Part shown: in pieces, positions 1 through 12,000 of the stretch | Position numbering within the stretch: position 1 is the first letter of the stretch | How the letters are laid out: the number at the start of each line of letters is the position of its first letter | Source of the DNA: Rhynchopus euleeides | Lineage: Eukaryota > Euglenozoa > Diplonemea > Diplonemida > Diplonemidae | DNA: 64,000 bases | Reading direction: 5' to 3' | Assembly (NCBI GenBank): GCA_963210315.1 | Contig: OY723307.1 | Location: 930,001-994,000, forward strand | Position numbers and translations under genes: made by a program | The notes under the pieces: generated by a model | Seen by the model: only the letters and a program-made list of their open reading frames with translations | Databases searched by the model: none | Told to the model about the DNA's origin: nothing

Positions 1-3000
1 CCAGAATACCCCCCTGTCAGTCGGGTGAATCCAGATGGGGTCGAGCGATGCTTCCAACCCATCAGAAGACTCGAGGCTCTGAAACGCCACGGGGGATGTC
101 CCCGAGAAGACAATAGAATACAGAGTCACATCCCCCCGGGTCGTGTTGTAGCACGGGAAAGGGGTCTGGTGGAGGTACAGCAGCGAATCTACCCCACACC
201 CTGGCAGCGCGAGGCATCCCGTCCCCCGGGGTGTGGGGAGGTGCCCCTCGGCGTGTCTTGCCAGAGGGAGGAGCAGCCTCCCCTTCGCTGAGACGGCTTT
301 GGCGTACCCCCTGTTCAGCGGGGGGATCGACGGGGTGTACGCCTCGGCCCTCATTGGATCGACGAGGGGGATGGCGGAGGCGGTGCCCGAGTCACCGGGG
401 AGCCATGCGTGGAGCTGCACCCCGGAATGCCCGTCGTCGAAAAGGAAGAATATCCGCCCCTCGTGGAGCGTGAAAGAGGGGTGCCCCTGCTGGTGCCCGC
501 AGTTCGGAACATTCGAAGCGGATGCCCTTTGGATTATCCGAGGGGAGCCCACCCCTTCATAAACCCAGACGTGCAGGGTGTGCAGCTTCGGATGGGTGTA
601 AACCGGAACATCCCCGGCAAACCCCTCCTGCCCCGGAGGGGCCGGGTGGAATCTTCTCTGCTCCGGGTCTGCCTCCTGAGCCAGGAAGAGGATGTACTCC
701 CCCGACCCCACCTCCACCCGCGTGAGATATGAAGGGAATTCCGCATCCCCTGCAACAGCCTCTAAGGAGCTGGGATGTCCAAACGCATCGAGTGCCATAA
801 GCCACAGCTGAGGCGCTGCGTTGCTGGCATGGGGGCCGCCCAGTGGGGTGCCCGTCTCATCTCTCAGATCCGTGCTGGAGAAGAGTAGGGATGCCTGAGA
901 AGCAGAGGGAGGGAAGAAGACCCGGGTCAACTCCTTTGCTCGGGTGAAGGCCTTCATCCCGGACAGTGAGGTTGGGTCGGATACATCAGGCATCACCCAT
1001 CCTCCGGCTGAAACGGAGTATTCAGACATGAGTGTTGGGAGAGCGAGCGACGCGGGGTGGTCCCCCCCAACCGCATATCCCTTTGTGTAGAACACCTCCC
1101 GTGCGCCCTGGAATATGCCACCGGAGTGCCCGCTCTCCCAAGGGGATGTGCAGGGGCGGCTTGCCACCGGGGCTGACTCCCAATCCGCCACTGCGAGGAA
1201 ATACATAAACTCCCCGACCTGCACAAAGTCAATGGGGTCCTGGAATGCAAGCTCTGTCGGGCAACTGCAGGCTGCGCAGGCCGCGTCACTCCGGGGGCTG
1301 GAGGAGGCCAGAGGGGAAGCTGAATAGCGAAGGATGCTCCGCACCTCGTCTGCGTCCCACTTGGAGAGCCCCGCCAGGGAGTCTGCGGTGTATAGGGTGT
1401 AGAATGGCTGCCCGCCCTGCAGGGGCGAGAGTGCCGCCCTCTCCATTGTGAAGAACATCCGCTCCGGCTGCCTCCTCCCGGCGTGCTTCAGAACCAGAGC
1501 CGGGGAGGTGACGGATGGGTGGCACTCCCCCTCCGCACCGCTCCCCTCCGCCACCACGACGAACGAAAGGTCTGACACCTCGGAGGAGATCCCACGGGTC
1601 GCCCGGGCGAGCCAATCCGTAATCTCAACCGACACCTTACGCCCCGCAGAGGGCTGCTTCTGCGTGAAACTCGCCACCTCATAGAAAAGCTCGGGGGGGA
1701 ATGCCCCGCTGGGGTACGCCGCGCCCCCCCACTGCAGCTGCGTTGGGAGGGATATATCACTCGGTGTGGTGTTCCCCAGCAGCTCAGAGGAGGACCACGT
1801 GTAGGTGAGGTCTCGAAGAGGAGGGACGCATGCCCCAGAGAGGCAATCATGTGAAAGGATCGCGTCGTTGGGCTGCTGTGAGGTGGTGCACCTGCAAACC
1901 CCTGTGCCGAGTGCCATTGGCACTGGGTTCTCCCCGGAGAAAGCCCATTCGGAGTCACACCGGTTCCCCCCCGGTGCGGCGTAGCCGCAGAGAGGGGTGG
2001 TCATCGGGTCTACGCATCTCCCGAGGAGGCAGACAAAATCCCCTTTGCAGACGCACCGCCTCTCCAGTATGTCATACGAGCTGTTCGCACCGCACCCCGC
2101 ACCCATCTGCACCGCAACATTGCACGGCGCGGCGCCCTGCCCTACCCACTCCTCTCCCCCGACCTCCGTGAGGTTGCGCGGCGCCATCCCCGTGGGGATT
2201 GTCGCATATATATACACACGCTGCCCCACAGAGCAGTCCTGCGTGACACCCTCCCTCCAGGTGAGAGCTGCATGCTCCAGACGCCCCTCAGAGGGGGTTG
2301 GGACCCGCCTCCAGCTGAACCAGGTGCGGGAGGAGGTTGGGGGGAGTGCGTGCGATGCCTCCGTGGTGCAGGGTTCGAAGATGCCCGAGGTGGAGGCGCT
2401 CATGCAGTGCGTTGCGGGGTGGTGGTCGGACCCGGCCTTTCCGGAGCAGGTCGGGGAGGTGCAGACGGTTCCGGCGGGGGACCACACCCCGGAGGCTGTG
2501 TCGGAGGCGCAGGCGCAGTGCGCCCCGCTTGCATCGCAGGCGCCCCTCCCGCCGCAGCACTCCGTTGCGCAGGTCTCGCCATACCACCCGGGGTCACAGA
2601 GGCACTCCGTGTCCCCGAGGGTAAAGTTGAAGGAACACCTCCCATGCCCCGAGCAGGGCTGGGCAAACTCCAAAGGTTTCAGGGGGCCGGCCGCCACGCG
2701 GGTGCGGTACCCCGAAGGGCAGGGGAGAAATGTCACGGAGAAGTCGGCATCACCCATGGTGTTGCGGATTTCCGCCTGGAGAGTCGTCTCGGGCTGCACC
2801 GGGAGTGCCACGACCAGCCTCTCCCCGGCACCCTGCGCCTCTCTGAAGGATGTGGTGGTGTGCGGGAGGGATGCCGTCCTGCAGTCGAACCCGGTGAAAC
2901 CCGGCTTGCATGTTGTGCATCCCGTGCGCTGGTCCCAATACCCGGTGGAGTCCGAGGCGTAGCAGTCGCAGAAGAGGTGGTCAGCCGAGGCGGGCTGCGG

Positions 3001-6000
3001 GTGGTGCGCCGTGCACTCCGGGGACCCCGCGCAGCACAGCCCCTTCGCGTCGCAGCAGGGCTGCACCAGCTGCGCCGCGAAGGCCACCGTGACGAGCTGC
3101 CCCGCCTGCACCTCCACACGCAGCCACTGCATCTCGCCGGAGATGGGAATGCTGCAGGTCCCAGAGGCAGCCCACCCGGGATCCTGCGTGCAGTCCTGCG
3201 TGCACTCCTGAGCCAATCCCCCAACCTCCGAGCAGGAGGAGTCGTTCACTATGATGAGGGGGCTCGCCCCGGTTACACCGGATTTGCCATGCCTGAAGAC
3301 AATGCGGTACAGCCCCGACCGTGTGATAGCCAGGTTGTCGAAGGGGAAGTCGCTCATCCCCTCGGCCCCTGCGGATATGCCTCCAACATGCGTGCCCACG
3401 AGGGTTGCGTCTGTCGCGGCAGCGCAGGTGTCATCAGAGACGAGGGTCGACTGGACATCCGACTCAACCACCCCTGCAGCCAGGACATCCGAGAGGACGG
3501 ACAGCGCTGCGATATCTTCGGAGGATACGACGCTGCCGCACTTCTCCAAGACAGGGTAGATCACATCGTTGCTGAGGAACACGGGACGCCCCAAGTCGTC
3601 GTTGACAGACACTGTGAGGTCGAGGGAGAGAAGCCCTGAGACCTGCCCCATGCCAGCCACGAGGTAGCCCGCCGCGTTGACCGACATGCCTGTCCCAGGG
3701 GTGGCCACCAGCGACTTCGGGAGGCGGATGCGCGGCAGGATGTCCGCAACATCGACCCTCTCCCATGCGGTGGAGCCCTGCGGCCTCAGGTATGCCTGGT
3801 GCTGTGAGAAGATGACAACTGGCTGCCTGATCCCGCCTAGCCCCGGCGTGGGTGCCGCGAAGGCGTCTGGGCGGAACCCCTCCGACGCAAACAGGGTGTT
3901 CTGGAGGTGCTCCGACGCGGTGGTGTCGCGGAACAGAACCTTCACTTCTGCACCCTCGGGGACTTCGAAGATTGCCGACGATTTGAAGATGCGGAGCCTC
4001 GTGTCGCCGAAGAAGATAACCGTGTCATCCAGCACGCCTGCGGCACGCCAGGAGGACTCCCCCAGAGGGCTGCAGGATGTCTCCCCCGTGATGCAGGCGA
4101 GGTTGAATGAGGGGAAGAACCCCAGAGGCAGTTTGCTGTCGGGGCCGAGGAGGTCGGACCACCCGAGGATGTTTGCGATGCTGGAAGGCCAGGAGACAAA
4201 AAGGGTGTTCCCTTCGTAGGGCAGCGTGCTGCAGATACGGTCCCCTTTGATGAGCACCAGCCAGCGCTGGAGCTGCCCATCCGCCGGCGCGGGGTAGTAG
4301 ATGACGTCGTCATACCCCTCGTCGTACGCCTCCCCAAACACACCCGCATCGCTGCACGCATCGATGGACATCAACGCATAGTGTTCCCTGATGAGCCCCT
4401 CCGTGACGAAGGCAAACCCCGAGGCTGTGTAATCATACACCGTGACGGTGCTCCCGCGGAAGACATGGAGGTATTCCCGCGCCGACTCGAGCCGCATCTC
4501 GGAGGGGAGGGGCGCGAAGACCGCAGCGTCGATCAGCCCGGAGGACCGTGGGGGCAGGCCGGGTGTGGTGTCCTGCGACCGGCTGAGCGTCTTCGACACG
4601 GTGACCCTGATCTGGGAGAGGCGGTTCCGCTCCTCGGCGTCGTCCACCCGGAAGAGGACCTCGGAGTTCGGCGCGACACGCCACGGCGGGGACTGCCAAG
4701 AGAGGCTGTCGGAGAAGGCGCGTGTGAAGGTAAGGTCGAGCGGGGACAGCGACTCGTTGCAGAACATCCCATACAGCCCCGCGGGGCAGGGGTTCTCGCA
4801 GGTGATGCCCGTGAGGTTCCCGAGGCAGTCGCACCGCTCCGCCTCGGGGTTGTAGGTGCCGCAGCGGATGCTCCCGCACTGCGCGCACTGCAGGGCGCAG
4901 GGGGGTGCCGCGGTGTCACCGAGGAGGCGCGCGCCGAACACAGGGAACCTCCCCTCCGCACACCGCGTGCAGTCGGTGCCCCCGAGGGAGGTCACCTCCC
5001 CGAAGTTGCTGTCGCACTCACACCGCACGGTGGGGACCGCGACTGCGCCGCTCGTCGCACTGTCGTACACCGTATCTTTCAGCTTGGAGATGGCACACCT
5101 CCCGTGGGACACACCATCGGGTGCCGGTGCCTCGCAGGCGCACGCGCGGTATGCAGCAGGGGGTATGCACACCGACACCTTGACGAGGGCATCGCCGTCG
5201 ATAGCGCTGAGGGAAAAGGTGAAAGGTCCGCACATAGGGACCACGCATGATGTTGATCCAGCATCCAGCTCTGAGGCAGTCCTGCAGTGGTATCTCGCGA
5301 GGGAGTTGGAGAATTTCGGGCTGCTGCGGGACATGTCGGGGGTGCCGTCCACCATCACACCCAGGTCGGCGCGGCCCGACATCATGTGCTTTTTGACGAC
5401 GAAGGTCGACAGATCAGCCGGCTCCGCCTCCGCGTTGTCCGACAGAGAGTATGCATTGACCACCCGGGTCACCGTCCCCCCCTTCGGCACAAAGATGTCA
5501 AACTCATAGGAGGGCGCAGCCCCATCTCCGTCGAGGCTGCCGCACGCCAGCGTCGGGTCCACCACACCCTGGCAGGGGTCGCAGCGGTGCACCACCCCCG
5601 ATCCCCAGTGGTTCACCGCCATCGGGCAGCGCTGCTGCAGCTCCGCACCCACCCCGCCCGCCGGGGCGGGCGTCGCCTCCACCACCACCTCCGCCACCCG
5701 CTTGCAGAGGCAGGGCGCGGCGAGCGTGCACCTCCCATACCCCTCGCGAGCCGCGCGGCACGACAGGCCGCTCCAGACACACCCGTCGGACATCCTGCAC
5801 TCTGCCTGGCTCCGCGGGGGGCAGGTGTTGGGCGGCACCCACCAGACCTGATACGGCAGACTCCCCAGCACAGCGGTGTAGGGGCGGACCACACTGCACC
5901 CGCCAGGGGAGAGCTCGTCCCCGATGAGGTTCTCCGTGAAGCCCGGGGGGTATCTTCCGGAGTAGGCAGGGCGGAGTCCGTCTAAATCGCGGAGGGGGAA

Positions 6001-9000
6001 GCCGCCCCATTGTGGGATGCCCGCCGCAGCGACAGTTCCGAACAGCAGGCATGCGGCGCGGCGGCACTCATCCTCGGAGGTGATGTCGGTGGCGAAGTGT
6101 GGGGGGATGAGGGAGCCGTTCGCTGCCTCCAGGATGGCGGTGCCGCACCCATCACCCATCACCGCGGAGTAGAACTCATCGGGGTGAGACCCTGGGCCAC
6201 CCCCGCTGAGGCCGGGGCACTCCTCCCCGCCACCGAGGGGGCGGACCGGCTCCCCGAGGTTCCTCTTGCAGATGCACCGCACGTTGCTCCCATACGACTC
6301 CCCACACCCCGGCGGGGTGTGCCCCACGCTCCCATTCGGTGTAAAATACGCCCCGCCAAACTCGCAGAGCCTGCCAGACCCGCCGAGACACCTCACGGAG
6401 CACCCCAGGGGCGAACCTACCCCCTCCTCCGAGGCGTTAGCAGGATGCAGTGGGGAGAAGTGATCCACACCGGGGAGGGCGCACAGAGCACGATAACACT
6501 CCTCTTCAGAAAGGGTGGAGTACCCCCCCTCCTCGCAGCTGGGGGCATCGGATAGGTAGAGGAAGTCGTAGGAGTGTGGGGCGGAGGTGGAGGTGGGGGA
6601 GGAGGAGGAGGAGGTGGTGGTGGTGGGGGGGGATACACCACCCACCCCCCCCTCCGCGATGAAGTAGAATTCATCCGAGCCCAACTGCTCCGTGGCGTAG
6701 CGGGGCTTCTGGAGGAGTGTGTAGTTCGCCTTTGCCGCATCGGAGCACACCCGGAGGAACCCCTCCCCCCCGCAGGGGGAGTTGCACCGCACCCCACCCT
6801 CCGCGGAGACACACCGTGTGCCCGAGAGGGCGCATCCTGCCTCGAGACACCCCGCGCAGGCGTCGGCGAAGCTGCAGCTTCCTCCGAGATAGGTGAAGCA
6901 GATCACCCCAGGAGTGCCATCCCCCCCTGTGGGGTACCCCACGCCCTGCCCCGAGTGGGCTAGGGAGAGAGGGGGCGACAGGGCAGATGTCACGTCGAGG
7001 GGAGGTGGTGCGGAGGCATCCGCTGAGAGGGCCAGGGTGCAGTTCGGCCCCCCTGCGGCACTCCCGAGGAATGCGATCCCGACAACTCCGCAGAGGGAGG
7101 GGGCGCTGGAGGCGGCTTGCCGCCGGCAGAGGTTTTCATAGTGGGAGTCCCCGAGGTATCCCGGGTCGGACGGGTCGGGCTGAGGCATGCCTATGGTATA
7201 TTCAAAAAAACGGTCCCCACCGAGGTCGGTGCAACGCCCCTCCCCGGCAAACTCCCCCAGGACTCCCCCTGTGAGGGGGTCCGTGATGTCGCGCGGCGGA
7301 GGCGCAGGCGTCGCCTTCACAGGGGGTGCGGTCGGGACACCCCCAACACAACCCCCAGTGAACTCGCTGCAGTATGCAGCCCCAGGGCAGGCGCAGGACC
7401 CCCCCAAGGGGTAGGGGCTCGCCTCCGGTGGAACCGCGGCGACGCAGGTGCCGTCCGATGCTGTTGGGTTGCCACACCACCCTGCGCGCTCCCCGGCGCT
7501 GGGGTGGAGGGAGGTGGCTTGGCAGACCCCTGCGGAGGGGCTGCTTCCGAAGGGCCAGGCTTCGACATATGGCCTGCTGATGTGTGTGGTGCTGCAGTTC
7601 GGCCTGCGGTAGGTTTTGAAGGGAGGGGCGGGGATCCCGACGCAGGCGCCCCATGTGACGTAGCAATGCGCGGTGGCGGCGCTCCAGCTGAAGAAGCTGC
7701 AGGAGAGATCCCCTGCGCAGGCACCCTCGCAGGCGGAAAACCCGTTGGTTCCGGGGATCAGCACACCATCTCCGCAGCGCTGCCCAGATGCCTCCGGGCT
7801 TCCAGAACAGCGCGAGGGGCGACGCTTCCACACACAGGCCAACACCTGGGTGTGTGTGTCTGGGGGTGTGTCATCGACACACTGATTGCAGTTGGATTCC
7901 GCCTGGAGAATGTCGGGGAGGGTGTCGAAGCAGTAGCACACCCTATGCGCCCCGTCGTACTGCAGGGTGTAGTATGTAGAGAGGCTGCACTGGGCGTAGC
8001 AGAATGCGTGCGTCGCGCTGGAGGATCCCGAGACAGCAGCAGCAGGGTTTGGCGACAGAGGCCCAGTGGCAGATGTGTTGCCCACAAGCGCATCCGCGTC
8101 GAAGCAGCCCTTCCACGTGTTGACCTCGACAGGGTGTGGCGGTGACCTGCACACCGACGTGCATCTCCCGAAGGCTGCAGGGCATGTCACCTGGAGGGGG
8201 TCGATCCCGCCATGCGGGCTGAAGTAGAGCTGCCTGCGCAGCACGTCATACCAGCACCCCCGGGGGTAGAGGGCGTCATCCAGGGGGTCTGCCGCAGGGG
8301 TGTAGAGGATGGAGAGCGCGTCTGCTGCTGCGGTGCACTCTGCTGGGGTTGTGATGAGGAGGTCGCTGCCGCAGAGGCCGTAGGCCGGTTCGAACATGTC
8401 GTACTCCAGGAGGCTCTTGATGTGGCAGGTGTGCCCCGTGGCGCATGTGCCCTGCGTCAGGTCGAGGGTCCGCGGGAGTGTGTAGCGGTAGCATTTGATG
8501 CACCCCGGGTCGGAGCTGTCAACCGTCACCGCGCTGCACAGTATATCCTGGCGGCACTGCTCGATGCAAGCCATGGCACTGCCCGAGGCCTCGCAGGTGA
8601 CCTTGGGGTTGATCTCCTGCAGGATGTAGGCCGTCAGGTCGATCCCATCGAAGAAGCAGCAGCTCCCAGCACCCACCTGGGTCATGATGTAGTTCTGCTC
8701 CATCGCGATGCATGTTGTGTCGGGGCAGTCCGTCGCGTTGATCCCGAGGCGCACGGCAGCATCCGTGTCGAACAGCAGGCATGTGGTGTTGGGGGTGGTG
8801 GCGAACTCCGCCGCACGGCACCCGGGGGTGACGAGGCAGTCGTCGATGCACTGCGCCTCCGTTGCTGCGGTGGACACAGTCCCCACCAGCGCGGGGTCTG
8901 TGAGGCAGCACCCTGGGGCAGGGTGCTCCGTGTCGGCAGGGAGCAGCTCGAGGTCATCGCGGTAGCACTCGACACCTTTCCCGGAGCCCCACGCAGCGCT

Positions 9001-12000
9001 CGTCCCCAGGGTGGTGGTGGGCACCACGCCAGACCCAGTCCCCACGATGCGGTCGAAGTGAGGCGGGATGTCGCCGGGGATGGAATCGGGGACCAGGACG
9101 TGGCACATCACGACAGGGCCGAGGCCGTCCACCTCTGACTCCACCAGCTGGTAGCCTGTGCAGTCGTGGCGGAGGGTGTCGCACGCACCCTGGCAGTGGG
9201 AGAGCGGCTCTGCAGGCAGCAGGGGGAACGCGTAGGCGGTGATGGTCTGCCGCCCGTCGTTGTCGAGGCACCTGGCAGAGCCGACCAGCGTGTAGCTCGA
9301 TGTGGCGGGCAGGGGCACGGGGTTGTCGACGCAGGGGGGGGAGAGGCAGGCAGCGGACCCGCCTGTGCAGGTGGGCCCCGCCTCCCATGGCTGCGAGCAG
9401 CAGGCGCTGCCGTCGCCGGAGGCGGAGGGCATTGCCGTGGGGCATGTCGAGCAGCTCTCCGCGGCGGTGCACACGGCAAGGGCGCACAGGGCGATGCTCT
9501 CGTGTGACACTCGCTGCACCGTCACAGTGCCGCAGGCAGCTCCGCTGCAGAGGTGGGGCCCACGGAATACCGGCATCTCGCCCAGCGTGTCGATCAGTGT
9601 GGCGCTGTCTGCGAAGGTGGTGTCAGATTCGGACCATGTTACGGCCAGCGAGTTTTGTGTGATTTGCACCGATGCATTCTCAAGGCCTACCGTGTGTGCC
9701 CCGTATGCCGATACGTTGAGTAGCGCATACGACGGCCCCGTGCTGCTAGGGAGCTTCGTGTCCCACCTCATGTAGTACACCCCATGCATCTGGCAGTGGG
9801 AGTCTGACGTGACAGACGCCACTTCGATCACGACTGATTCCACGGCCCCGAAGGGGTTTCCCGCGTCAGTGTTCTCAGACGCGATGGAGGTGGGTCCGGA
9901 GATTAGGACGTCCTGCATGGTGCCTGGGAGGATGGTGGCTGTGGCGGTGCAGGTGCTGACGTATGCAGTGGTGCTGACGACGTCCCCGAATGTCATGTAG
10001 GAGTATATGAAGTCGCGCGCCTCGTCATCCGATGGGCAAGCAGCGCCGAATGTGATGTGCACATCGTAAGCCAGATGCAGAGTATGCATCGACCCAATAG
10101 GCACGCAGAGCGGGACAGTCGACCCCAACAACAGTGTAGGTGCAGCAAAGCCCCACGAGCAGGCGCATGTTTGGGACACGCATGTCGCAGCAGGGTCGCC
10201 GAGGGTCCTGCAGTGAGCATCGGAGCTGCACCACTGTGCGGTGTAGGCGGGTGACGGCGTGGGTGTCGTGGCGACAAAGGCGCCCAGCACGGTGATAGTA
10301 GCAGAGGGTGTCTCTGAGGCCAAGCCCATGGCAGCCAGGGGTGCAAAGGCTGCTGTCTGCAGGAGCTGGTCTACGGTGGCGAGCGAGGATGTGGCCAGCA
10401 GACCAGGCGACACGCCTGGGAGCAGTGTCGCCACAGTCAGCGACCCGCACACGACGCCTGTACTCTCGATGCTCGACTCCATCGCAGTCCCGACAAGGGA
10501 CCCGAGGAGTGTCGCGCACGTCGACCCTGCCACAGTGCACGCTGCCTCGCATGTGGCGTTGGGCCATGCAAGGTCGAGGGCGACTCGCAGCAGCGGCACC
10601 ACCCCGGGCGGTGCACAGAGGTGCACAGTCGTAGTGTGCAGCTCGATGGCTGCGTACCCCTGTGTGCACGTGCACTGGCCGAGTGCGGTGTTGCACGTGC
10701 CGCCTATGTCGCCAAGGACGGTGCAGATGGTGTCGTCGGTACACCACGTACCTACCAAAGACGACACAGGTGCTGGTGTCTGCGGCTCAGGAACCAGAGA
10801 TTCTGGCACTGACGTGGGTGACGCTGTCTGTGGGGCCGGGGTTGGTGGTGATATAGTGGGAGGTACTGGTGTCTCCGGTGCCGGGGTTGGGGGCGATGAT
10901 GTGTCTGGTGCTGGCGTCGGCGGCACTGGTGTCGGGGGCGATGGTGTTAGCGGAGCTGGTGTTGGTGGGGCTGGTGTCGGGGGCGATGGTGTTAGTGGAG
11001 CTGGTGTTGGTGGGGCTGGTGTCGGGGGCGATGGTGTCTGTGGAGCTGGCGTTGGTGGAGCTGGTGTCGGCGGCGATGGTGATAGTGGAGCTGGTGTTGG
11101 TGGGGCTGGTGTCGGGGGCGATGGTGTCTGTGGAGCTGGTGTTGGCGGCGATGGTGATAGTGGAGCTGGTGTTGGTGGCACTGGTGTTGGCGGCGACGGC
11201 GTGGCAGGTGCTGGCGTTGGTGGCGATGGTGTCTTCGGCGCCGGGGTCGGCGGCGATGAAGTGTCTGGTGCTGGCGTCGGGGGCGTCGGCGACAGTGGAG
11301 CTGGTGTTGGCGGTGCTGGCGTCGGCGGTGATGGAGTGAATGGTGCTGGTGTTGGAGGCGATGGCGTGTCTGGTGCCGATGTCGGCGGGACTGGTGTCGG
11401 GGGCGTTGGCGACAGTGGGGCCGGTGTTGGCGGAGCTGGCGTCGGCGGCGATGGAGTGAACGGTGCTGGTGTTGGCGGCGATGGCGTGGGAGGTGCTGGC
11501 GTTGGTGGTGCCGGCGTATCCGGTGCCGGAGTCGGCGGAGCTGGCGTCGGGGGTGCCGACGTAGGTGGCGCGTTTGTCGCATCATCCTCTGCAAACAGCA
11601 CGTCTGCCTCTGCTGTTGGGAGGTCCGACAGACCCATCGACGACAGCACGGGGCTGCTGGCGGCAAGGGTGGATGTGGTGTTGGCGATGTCCGCCAGTAG
11701 GAGCGTATCAGTCGTCACATTTGATATAGTCGCACTCAGGCTCAGCGACCCGCAGGTCACGGACAGCCCCTCCACCTTGCCGGCACTGGCAGTGCCGATA
11801 ACACTCGCGAGTTCGCTGTAACAGGACGACGAACTCGACTCGCATTCAGAGTCACACACCGCATTGGCCCAATACATATCCAGTGTCATGCGCACACTCG
11901 GGTTACTCCCCAGGGAGCACAGGTACGCTGTCTGCCCATCACGCTCGGGCTTTGCATGCCTCGCCCCTCCACTGCAGTCACAGCGCTGTAGCTGTGTGTC

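Noticed and set aside
2272-3639. Long plus-strand open frame (455 codons)
   Set aside because: It is the antisense of the giant minus-strand frame, exactly in mirror phase; its peptide has no domain, while the minus strand shows EGF-type cysteines.
10259-11821. Plus-strand 520-codon frame rich in GVGG repeats
   Set aside because: It is antisense to the Pro-Thr-Pro stalk in the continuous minus-strand frame, which has the signal peptide and Cys modules.
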